This document shows, piece after piece, positions 1 to 4,761 of a stretch of DNA of 6,256 nucleotides; the first letter of the stretch is position 1, and every line of letters begins with the position of its first letter. Both the position numbers and the translations under genes were made by a program. This DNA comes from Candidatus Woesearchaeota archaeon. GTDB taxonomy: Archaea; Nanobdellota; Nanobdellia; Woesearchaeales; WAPJ01. The stretch spans positions 1 to 6,256 of the forward strand of contig WAPJ01000053.1 in NCBI GenBank assembly GCA_015520785.1, given 5' to 3'. Under the pieces are notes generated by a model. It did no database searches and had not been told where the DNA came from. It saw only the letters and a program-made list of their open reading frames with translations.

Positions 1-1021
1 GTGCTGCTTGGGTTGGTGTCATGACCGCCCAGAAGATGTCTTCCATGCCAATCTCCTTGAGCTTATATTCTGCTCGCTTAACCATTTGGCGGCCTGACTG
101 CATGTACGCGTCAATCGCCTCGGGACTTGGTTTTAAGCGGCCTTGCTTGAGGAGGAGCTTCCAGGGCATGAAGAGGCCCCGATCATACAATGGTACACCA
201 TCACGGAGGAAGGTGAAGATGATCGGATTCGCTTCTTGCACGTACTGCCAGAAGTCGGTGAGGATATACACTTGGATGTTGAGCTTATTCCGCACGCCCG
301 TCAGGTCGCCTGCTTCGATTGCCATGCCATAGATGATGGCGCGGAGTTTTTCCATGAGTTCGAAGCGGGTCATGCGTTTCACGTCAGTATCGTCAACGAC
401 GATGAACACGTCAATATCACTCTTCTCTGTAGATCTCCCCTGCGTGAGGCTTCCTGCAAGCACGTAGCTGACAATGTAACGTTCAAACCGCTTGAGAACC
501 ATGTTCTTATGAACCTCAGTAACGCGGAGCGCGGTGAGGATGCCCTTTTCGTCATGCAGGACGAGGCCCATGCTTAACTGTTGGGGGATATCATACCGTG
601 CGTCCATGAGGTCCTGCCAGAGCTGCCGGGTGAAAACAACATACGGCTGGAGGTTCTCATCAACCCTGCTGGCTATGCTTCGCGCGTGCTTGATGCGTTC
701 CTCATACCAGTCCTGCTTATGCTCCTCGTCATCCTGATCATCATAGTGGACGAGGACGACGATTTTTTCCGTATCCACTTGGGGACGGCCTTGCGCGTCC
801 AGGAGTGGCTGGCCCTGCTGGTCGCGCTTGACGGGTGGTGGGAGGAGTGCGATACCATGCGGGAAGAGCTTGCCTGCTTTTTCCAATTCAGCCGTATAGG
901 ATTCGAGGATGCTCTTGACGCGTTTGAAGCCTTCCCGCTGTGCTTCAGGTAATCGTTCCTCGGCTTGTTGGAGGAGGGTCTTGATGGTTTCCGTTGGCGT
1001 GGTCTTCTTCTTTTTTGCCAT
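1..1021 (-). CDS. Nucleotidyltransferase-domain protein (Pol-beta fold), C terminus cut by window edge
   Basis: The reading frame is open from the ATG at 1021 to the left edge, giving 340 codons without a stop. Residues 190-206 read GSLTQGRSTEKSDIDVF, the G-S-x(n)-D-x-D signature of the Pol-beta/MNT nucleotidyltransferase superfamily. D202 and D204 are the expected metal-binding pair. The following strand reads KLNIQVYIL (246-254), so the place where many relatives have a third acidic residue holds N248 or Q250. Residues 1-30 are lysine- and glutamate-rich, probably a helical tail. Residues 83-185 form an extra N-terminal region that I do not recognise. After about 285 the protein is basic and helical (WKLLLKQG onward), compatible with a C-terminal HEPN-like helical domain, but too little is present to assign it. 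No signal peptide is seen, so it is probably cytoplasmic. The ATG is preferred because a TGA lies in frame four codons upstream and GAGGTGA ends 9 nt before it. The NTase domain is clear; substrate and role are unknown. Confidence 0.86.
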   Translation of the reverse strand, partial: MAKKKKTTPTETIKTLLQQAEERLPEAQREGFKRVKSILESYTAELEKAGKLFPHGIALLPPPVKRDQQGQPLLDAQGRPQVDTEKIVVLVHYDDQDDEEHKQDWYEERIKHARSIASRVDENLQPYVVFTRQLWQDLMDARYDIPQQLSMGLVLHDEKGILTALRVTEVHKNMVLKRFERYIVSYVLAGSLTQGRSTEKSDIDVFIVVDDTDVKRMTRFELMEKLRAIIYGMAIEAGDLTGVRNKLNIQVYILTDFWQYVQEANPIIFTFLRDGVPLYDRGLFMPWKLLLKQGRLKPSPEAIDAYMQSGRQMVKRAEYKLKEIGMEDIFWAVMTPTQAA

Positions 1022-1030
1022 TGAGCAGGC

Positions 1031-1037
1031 TCACCTC
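1031..1037 (-). promoter_or_regulatory. Shine-Dalgarno sequence of the nucleotidyltransferase gene
   Basis: On the minus strand this reads GAGGTGA, a strong match to the archaeal anti-Shine-Dalgarno target GGAGGTGA. It ends 9 nt before the ATG at 1021 and supports that start. Confidence 0.75.
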
Positions 1038-1076
1038 AGGAGTGTTGAGAAGATGCGTGAGGACCAGACCCACTCG

Positions 1077-1085
1077 TATTTAAAA
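1077..1085 (-). promoter_or_regulatory. Archaeal TATA box of the nucleotidyltransferase gene
   Basis: The minus strand reads TTTTAAATA, preceded by the purine-rich GGAAGG, a plausible BRE. With a TATA-to-start spacing of about 25 nt, as at the tRNA promoter in this window, transcription would begin near 1055. That leaves a leader of about 34 nt containing the Shine-Dalgarno sequence, so this gene appears conventionally leadered. Confidence 0.7.
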
Positions 1086-1320
1086 CCTTCCTTATTAACA
1101 ACTCCTCAGTGGTTATAGTTGGGGTTGGGGGCTTGCCACGCCTCCCTCCGACACGCAGCCCTTCCACGAGAAAACAGTCACACCACCATATTACCACACC
1201 CCTCCCTTCATCCCAGCCCACACACGTACCGCTTCACCATCCACCTCACAATCCGCGTCCAACACAACAGAAAGATCACACTACGAGAAAAGAATAGTAA
1301 AATCTCCTCAGACGAAGACG
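1086..1320. other. Non-coding spacer between divergent promoters, strongly C-over-G biased on plus
   Basis: This spacer separates the divergent promoters of the nucleotidyltransferase gene (minus) and tRNA-Val (plus). I see no credible gene. Short frames of 61-81 codons have no recognisable content, and they overlap promoter elements or the tRNA. By direct count, positions 1191-1280 contain 42 C and only 7 G on the plus strand, so the minus strand is unusually G-rich and includes a four-run G-quadruplex motif at 1199-1219. Confidence 0.7.
1199..1219 (-). other. Potential G-quadruplex motif
   Basis: Read on the minus strand, four G-runs occur in succession: GGG, two-base loop CT, GGG, five-base loop ATGAA, GGG, one-base loop A, GGGG. 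This fits the usual G3+ with loops of 1-7 definition. It sits about 115 nt upstream of the nucleotidyltransferase TATA box on the same strand. Folding and any function are inference. Confidence 0.5.
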
Positions 1321-1328
1321 TTTTAAAA
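1321..1328 (+). promoter_or_regulatory. Archaeal TATA box of tRNA-Val
   Basis: The sequence is TTTTAAAA, a typical archaeal box A, with its centre about 25 nt before the first base of the tRNA at 1350. Because the tRNA 5' end is well defined, this promoter calibrates the TATA-to-start distance used for the protein genes here, assuming transcription starts at or close to the mature tRNA end. Confidence 0.75.
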
Positions 1329-1349
1329 GAAAGGGAAAATCCCCCTGCT

Positions 1350-1422
1350 GGGCTCGTGGTCTAGTGGTTATGACGCCGCTTTCACAGAGCGGAAGTCCCC
1401 GGTTCGAATCCGGGCGAGCCCA
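1350..1422 (+). tRNA. tRNA-Val (anticodon CAC)
   Basis: All four arms can be paired by eye. The acceptor stem GGGCTCG (1350-1356) pairs fully with CGAGCCC (1415-1421), followed by discriminator A at 1422. The D arm has GTC/GAC pairing. The anticodon stem CCGCT/AGCGG (1376-1380 with 1388-1392) encloses the loop TTCACAG, placing the anticodon CAC at 1383-1385, which decodes GUG valine. The T arm CCCGG-TTCGAAT-CCGGG is canonical. The length is 73 nt with no intron and no encoded CCA, so CCA must be added after transcription. It has its own TATA box 25 nt upstream and is the only plus-strand gene in the window. A short T/C-rich stretch follows (1424-1440), but no clear terminator. Confidence 0.97.
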
Positions 1423-1652
1423 CACTTCCTTTCTCCCCTCCACTCCTCCTTCAATCGCATTATTCTCTCCTTCCACTAACAGCACACCCTTCACCACGCT
1501 CCGGAATGATTCTCACCACTCGACCCAACGTATCAGATCATCCTCACCCACAAAAACCCCATAGCTCCAAGAAGAGGAGCCACACTACCAGGATACTCCG
1601 CGAGATAAGAAGGTCAAAAAGAAGCAAAAAGAAAGAAATACGTTCACTCATG
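1423..1652. other. Non-coding spacer between convergent units (tRNA and methyltransferase)
   Basis: No credible gene is seen. A 73-codon minus-strand frame spanning 1276-1497 crosses the tRNA and contains the peptide DSNRGLPLCESGVITTRP, the familiar false protein produced by reading a tRNA backwards. The spacer is pyrimidine-rich and G-poor on the plus strand up to about 1560. A weak 5-bp inverted repeat, GCTCC/GGAGC (1564-1568 with 1576-1580), is present. The right end holds the T-rich termination zone of the methyltransferase unit. Confidence 0.6.
1616..1640 (-). terminator. T-rich termination zone downstream of the methyltransferase
   Basis: Starting about 12 nt past the TAG stop, the minus strand is a T-rich stretch that includes two T5 runs (1626-1630 and 1616-1620) with C and G interruptions and no strong hairpin. 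Archaeal RNA polymerase terminates at such U-rich tracts without needing a stem-loop, so this probably ends the surface-protein/methyltransferase transcript and limits read-through towards the tRNA. Confidence 0.5.
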
Positions 1653-2132
1653 CTACGTTCTCTCACGGATGAAAGCAATATCTACTCCTGCAGGGAAAGA
1701 GTGAAACCCCTCCCGGATGAGGAGTTCTCGTAAACGCTCGGTTGAAGGAAGCCGGGCGTGGAGGGTGATGATCACACGCTTCCTCGCGACGCGGAGCATC
1801 TCGCCGAGCGTGAAGCGAGGATTACGCGCATGATGAAATGCCGTGAAGGAAATGACGAGATCAAAAGAACTATCAGGGAAGGGGAAGGGATCATCCATAC
1901 TCGCGTTGATCGTCTCGCATGGTGAATGCTTCAAGAGTTCCGCTGCTGTGTCCATGCCCACTACCTCGCATTCCTTCAACCACGCGCAGACTCTTCCCGT
2001 CGCATGCCCCACGTCCAAGACGCGCCAGCCGGGCGTACACGGATAGCGTGAGAAGACCTCCACATATTTTTCCTCCTGCTCGCGAGCGTAGAGGGAATCA
2101 TACCCTCTGCCAAGCATTTCATACGATACCAT
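1653..2132 (-). CDS. Class I SAM-dependent methyltransferase (Methyltransf_11 type)
   Basis: This 159-residue Rossmann-fold methyltransferase has the expected order of motifs. Residues 37-46 (RVLDVGHATG) are the SAM-binding motif I, with histidine and alanine in the middle where GxG is commoner. VVGMD (57-61) supplies the acidic residue at the end of strand 2. FPFPDSSFDLVISFTAFHHARNP (83-105) covers motif IV and the following helix, with D91 at the usual position. It is cytoplasmic with no membrane segment, and slightly short for the family because the C-terminal region after the fifth strand is reduced. The substrate cannot be told from sequence. The ATG at 2132 is the first possible start, since a TGA lies two codons upstream, and it is preceded by GGATGTGA, one mismatch from GGAGGTGA. 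It lies 27 nt after the stop of the large surface-protein gene with no TATA box between them, so co-transcription is likely. A link to envelope biogenesis is only contextual. Confidence 0.87.
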   Translation of the reverse strand: MVSYEMLGRGYDSLYAREQEEKYVEVFSRYPCTPGWRVLDVGHATGRVCAWLKECEVVGMDTAAELLKHSPCETINASMDDPFPFPDSSFDLVISFTAFHHARNPRFTLGEMLRVARKRVIITLHARLPSTERLRELLIREGFHSFPAGVDIAFIRERT

Positions 2133-2135
2133 TTT

Positions 2136-2143
2136 TCACATCC
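2136..2143 (-). promoter_or_regulatory. Shine-Dalgarno sequence of the methyltransferase gene
   Basis: The minus strand reads GGATGTGA, one mismatch from GGAGGTGA. GGATG is 6 nt from the ATG at 2132. It lies inside the 27-nt gap after the preceding stop codon and fits translation from a downstream position in a shared transcript. Confidence 0.6.
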
Positions 2144-2159
2144 GTCTCAGCATTCTTCT

Positions 2160-3884
2160 TCACCAGCAGGTACCACAATCAGTAGGACACCATTCTTTTC
2201 CCTTAAGCAAAGCACCAAGCCACGAGCAGTCCTCATATGACCACTGGCAGGTGCCATCACCACAATAACCTCCCTGCACGGTTTGGAGCGTACAACTCCC
2301 ATCACAATACGTGCAACTCTCACCATACCCTGGCGTGCAGGCTGATTCTGGAGGGTCACACTGCTCGGGCGGGCTTTGCACTTCACCATCACCACACCGG
2401 CCGCCCTCCAGTGTCTTCCAATGGCAGGTTTCATCACAGTACGTGCACGTATCATCATAGCCGGGCGTGCAGGCTGGCTGGGGCGGGTCACAATCCTCAT
2501 AGTCCTCCTGTACCTCGTTATCCCCACAGAAGCCTCCGAGGATGGTCTGGAGTCTGCAGTTCGTATCACAATACGTACAACTATCCTCGTAGGGTGGCTC
2601 GCATTCCTGCCCGTTCGCATCACCCCAGTCACACTCCTCTCCATATTCTCGAATCCCATTCCCACAGCCGGGCAGGACGCCTTCAAGAGTCTGATACGCG
2701 CAGAGGCCGATCAGATGCTCGCCCAAGTAGAGGAGGCTTGGACTCCCCGTGCTTGTCGTCTCAGTGCTCAGGTTGAACGTGTCCACGGCGAAGCTCGCGC
2801 TGATCGTGAAGGGGAATGATCCGCTCCCATACGGCGTGACGTTACTCCATCCATCAACCGCGTAAATGGCATCATCCGGATTCCGACAACTATCCGGCGT
2901 GAAGGCAGGGAGGAAGTATTCACAATCAATAAAAGACCAGGCAGTATAGTTGAGACTTGTCATGCTCGCGGAGCGGGGATCACAGCTGAAGAAATCCTTC
3001 ACCGTGGTTGGATGCGCGTCCGTCTGATTCCACGCTGCATACTCTTCGGGAGTGATGATCGTCATGATACCACAACACGAGGCGTGCTCACGCATGCCAA
3101 TAAAACGGTCGAGGAAGCTGAACGACCGGTTAGTGGGAATGTAGCGTTTACTCTTCGCGAAGCGTCTGAAAGCTGTGCCTTCAGCATCCCAATATGCGGG
3201 GAGGGGGTAGGGATGGATGGTCCGATTATACCATCCCTCCGAGGTGATCGTCAGGTAGGGGTCGGGCATGCCACTCACGGGGATGAGGACAGGAATGGTA
3301 TCCGTGATCTGCCAGGTGGCGAGTGGCCTGCCCGTCTCATCCGGTGGAAGGGTGACATTATAAGGAATAGTGACGAGAATGTAGAAGTACCATGGGCCGG
3401 ACGTCTCATTCTGCACGAGTCGGAAAGAATAATCCTCTGGCTGCTGGCTGATGGTAATGTTAATCTTATAGGCTTCCCAGGAGAGGTTAGCAAAGGCCTG
3501 GAGGAGTATGGTAAGGTTCTTGACGGGATCACTCCCCGGCAGATAGTCTTGGAGGAGCTTCCCATTCACCCGTCCCGTAAGATAGGCTTCCGTGACGTTC
3601 CCCTCGAGCACGAGGAGGGAGGGATAGAATTCATGCTGGTGATAGGCTTGCTCGGCCAGTCCAGTGAAGACTGCTGGTGCAAGCCCTTTTATGATGGAGG
3701 GGATATACGCGTTGCGGAAGGTGCTGACAAGCTCCTGCCCGAGGAGGACGCGATCCTGATAGTATTGTGCTCGAGCAACGGTCAGCTTGAGGGGGGATGG
3801 CTGGAGCATGAGGACGAGGAGGAAGAGGAGGAAGATACTGCTGAGCGTGAAGAAGAATCCCCTCCGGGAGGCTGGCTGACGCAT
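2160..3884 (-). CDS. Membrane-anchored surface protein with C-terminal cysteine-rich repeats
   Basis: This 574-residue protein is predicted to be extracytoplasmic. The N terminus MRQPASRRGFFFTLSS is short and basic, and its hydrophobic segment (about 10-28) resembles pilin-like signal or anchor segments common in DPANN proteins, but it lacks the acidic residue expected at +5 of a true prepilin. Residues 40-400 form a beta-rich ectodomain that I cannot assign to a named family. It holds all 12 N-x-S/T sequons (for example N96, N123, N133, N142, N349, N371) and a CC pair at 270-271. Residues 407-574 contain 24 cysteines in four consecutive six-cysteine units. Three have the form CG(D/N)-...-CD-...-C-...-CTYCD-x-x-C, similar to the CGDG...CD repeats of the Myxococcus disulfide-repeat/DUF4215 kind. 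No C-terminal anchor is present. The ATG at 3884 has its own TATA box and appears nearly leaderless. Adhesion or envelope structure is plausible; no enzymatic motif was seen. Confidence 0.85.
   Translation of the reverse strand: MRQPASRRGFFFTLSSIFLLFLLVLMLQPSPLKLTVARAQYYQDRVLLGQELVSTFRNAYIPSIIKGLAPAVFTGLAEQAYHQHEFYPSLLVLEGNVTEAYLTGRVNGKLLQDYLPGSDPVKNLTILLQAFANLSWEAYKINITISQQPEDYSFRLVQNETSGPWYFYILVTIPYNVTLPPDETGRPLATWQITDTIPVLIPVSGMPDPYLTITSEGWYNRTIHPYPLPAYWDAEGTAFRRFAKSKRYIPTNRSFSFLDRFIGMREHASCCGIMTIITPEEYAAWNQTDAHPTTVKDFFSCDPRSASMTSLNYTAWSFIDCEYFLPAFTPDSCRNPDDAIYAVDGWSNVTPYGSGSFPFTISASFAVDTFNLSTETTSTGSPSLLYLGEHLIGLCAYQTLEGVLPGCGNGIREYGEECDWGDANGQECEPPYEDSCTYCDTNCRLQTILGGFCGDNEVQEDYEDCDPPQPACTPGYDDTCTYCDETCHWKTLEGGRCGDGEVQSPPEQCDPPESACTPGYGESCTYCDGSCTLQTVQGGYCGDGTCQWSYEDCSWLGALLKGKEWCPTDCGTCW
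2163..2666 (-). repeat. Four tandem six-cysteine protein repeats at the C terminus of the surface protein
   Basis: In residue numbers of the surface protein the units begin at C407, C453, C497 and C541, a spacing of 46, 44 and 44 residues (about 132 bp). Units 2 and 3 are closest, sharing CDPP, ACTPGY, CTYCD and an ending T-(L/V)-x-GG. Unit 1 is two residues longer. Unit 4 is different: CGDGTCQWSYEDC, an 11-residue insertion, then CPTDCGTC, which matches the widespread CGDG-x-C...E-x-C...CP-x-DCG-x-C terminal motif. Each unit has six cysteines, which would suit three disulfides, although the pairing is unknown. At DNA level the copies are recognisable but clearly diverged. Confidence 0.85.
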
Positions 3885-3897
3885 GCAACGTATAAAG

Positions 3898-3902
3898 CCT
3901 CC
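3898..3902 (-). promoter_or_regulatory. Shine-Dalgarno-like GGAGG upstream of the surface-protein gene
   Basis: GGAGG on the minus strand ends 13 nt before the ATG at 3884, longer than usual spacing. It lies between the gene's TATA box and the predicted transcript start near 3886, so it would be present only in transcripts reading through from the upstream pilin-like gene. Confidence 0.4.
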
Positions 3903-3907
3903 TGGGA

Positions 3908-3915
3908 TTTTAAAA
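3908..3915 (-). promoter_or_regulatory. Archaeal TATA box of the surface-protein gene
   Basis: TTTTAAAA, identical to the tRNA TATA box in this window, lies in the 43-nt gap between the pilin-like gene stop (3928) and the surface-protein ATG (3884). Its centre is about 28 nt from the ATG, so by the tRNA calibration transcription begins within a few bases of the start codon. The element is palindromic, so its orientation is inferred from the gene. Confidence 0.65.
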
Positions 3916-3927
3916 CCTGTGTTTGGG

Positions 3928-4467
3928 CTAGTGCGTCCAGATGGTCAGGTTGATCAGGTAGGGACCGTAGAAGTGACGTGACCGGGTAATCCCGGTGACG
4001 ATTGTCTTCACGTGCAGGCGGATTAGCGCGTCCTCAAAGGGTGTAACGTTCCTCATTGAGAGGATAATATCCTCAATCTGGAGTTGGTAGTCATACTGGG
4101 ATGGGATGAGGGGAATGAACGTGGCATTCGAAAGATTCCCCGCAGCGATAAGCCAGTTCTCATCATGATCCTCAAGCCAGAGCTTATAGTATTCACCAAG
4201 CTGACCACCCACGGTCATATAAGGGTTCGCAATACCGTATGGCTTGTCGGGACAGCTGGGCGTGCTGCAGACAAGGCTGATAATGTCAGGATTCGTCAGG
4301 AGGATGATGGGCGTACTATACGCGTTCCGGATCACGTCAATCCCGAAGACAGTTGGCGGTGTAATCGTAGGCGTATAGTAGAGCTGGGTGAAGAGGATGA
4401 GCAAGCCTACCGCGAGGACGAGCGCTGCAAACGTGACGTCAAGAATGAACGCGTAGCCTCTCCGCAT
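3928..4467 (-). CDS. Pilin-like secreted/membrane protein of unknown function
   Basis: This 179-residue protein starts MRRGYAFILDVTFAALVLAV. The short RRG followed at once by a hydrophobic segment (about 5-31) is the class III signal-peptide arrangement recognised by archaeal prepilin peptidases, which would cut after G4. The nearest acidic residue, D10, is at +6 and not the usual +5, so it may instead be an uncleaved membrane anchor. The remaining 145 residues are predicted outside the cell and carry four N-glycosylation sequons (N111, N114, N140, N173) and a close cysteine pair C67/C72. I cannot name a family; the style is that of DPANN minor-pilin-like envelope proteins. It ends 43 nt before the next surface protein and has its own TATA box. 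No Shine-Dalgarno sequence precedes the ATG, and the first codons are the only sensible start because the hydrophobic segment follows directly. Confidence 0.8.
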   Translation of the reverse strand: MRRGYAFILDVTFAALVLAVGLLILFTQLYYTPTITPPTVFGIDVIRNAYSTPIILLTNPDIISLVCSTPSCPDKPYGIANPYMTVGGQLGEYYKLWLEDHDENWLIAAGNLSNATFIPLIPSQYDYQLQIEDIILSMRNVTPFEDALIRLHVKTIVTGITRSRHFYGPYLINLTIWTH

Positions 4468-4492
4468 GCACGCGTATCAGACCACGCGGTTC

Positions 4493-4500
4493 TTATAATA
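4493..4500 (-). promoter_or_regulatory. Archaeal TATA box of the pilin-like gene
   Basis: The minus strand reads TATTATAA, preceded by the purine/A-rich GGGGAAAC as a possible BRE. Its centre is about 29 nt from the ATG at 4467, predicting a transcript start within about 5 nt of the start codon. No Shine-Dalgarno sequence lies between, which agrees with leaderless or near-leaderless translation. Confidence 0.6.
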
Positions 4501-4761
4501 GTTTCCCCTTAGAAAGAGGGTTTCTTCTGCCTACCCGTTTAAGTTCTTTTTTGAGAGTGAAGGGGGTGATGAGAGGAGGATCATCCCTCGGCACGTTCGG
4601 AAGGATAAGAGTGTGAGAAGGAGTCTGAGAGGGGGAATTCATAATTTGATCATACATCTGAAGAAGGGGGATGAGAAAAAGAAGAAGGGGGAAAGTGAAA
4701 GATGAGAAGGAAAAAAGAGGGTGGAAGCGAGAAGGGAGAAAAAGAAAAGAAGGAAGCTCTA
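4501..4761. other. Non-coding spacer with homopurine/homopyrimidine tract
   Basis: This is the gap between the stop of the Ig-like surface protein and the promoter of the pilin-like gene. By direct count, 85 of the 90 bases at 4661-4750 are purines on the plus strand, including an uninterrupted 28-base purine run at 4729-4756. The minus-strand RNA is therefore almost pure C/U. A short imperfect hairpin lies at 4563-4589, with a GATGA/TCATC core and an eight-base loop GAGGAGGA. A 54-codon minus-strand frame (4657-4493) exists, but I regard it as chance because stop codons cannot form in pyrimidine tracts. Confidence 0.7.
4711..4748 (-). terminator. T-rich termination zone downstream of the Ig-like surface protein
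   Basis: From 14 nt past the stop codon at 4762 the minus strand reads TTTTC then TTTTT (4739-4748) and, further on, a T6 run (4711-4716), all within a C/T-only context. Such tracts are sufficient for archaeal intrinsic termination and explain why the following gene has its own promoter. Confidence 0.55.

Noticed and set aside
143..952. Two plus-strand frames (143-577 and 581-952) of 144 and 123 codons.
   Set aside because: The minus strand here encodes a continuous protein with an intact nucleotidyltransferase signature, promoter and ribosome-binding site. The plus frames are antisense.
1109..1364. Plus-strand frames of 62 and 81 codons before the tRNA.
   Set aside because: They are low-complexity proline/histidine/threonine peptides caused by the C-rich spacer, and the longer one runs into the tRNA.
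1276..1497. A 73-codon minus-strand frame across the tRNA.
   Set aside because: It contains DSNRGLPLCESGVITTRP, the well-known spurious peptide made by translating a tRNA gene on the opposite strand.
2147..2686. 179-codon frames on both strands over the cysteine-repeat region.
   Set aside because: Their regular histidine- and serine-rich patterns come from reading the cysteine repeats in the wrong frame or strand.
3012..3953. A 313-codon plus-strand frame opposite the surface-protein gene.
   Set aside because: It is a shadow of the real gene. It has a run of glutamates exactly opposite the leucine-rich membrane segment, no domain signature, and extends past the start of the real gene into its promoter.
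4566..4628. Possible box C/D guide RNA: GTGATGA at 4566 and CTGA at 4625.
   Set aside because: No convincing internal D' and C' boxes at the expected spacing and no complementary terminal stem.
4493..4657. A 54-codon minus-strand frame in the spacer, with a basic C terminus.
   Set aside because: It has no TATA box or Shine-Dalgarno sequence, its stop overlaps the TATA box of the next gene, and pyrimidine-rich DNA lacks stop codons by composition. A real small protein cannot be fully excluded.
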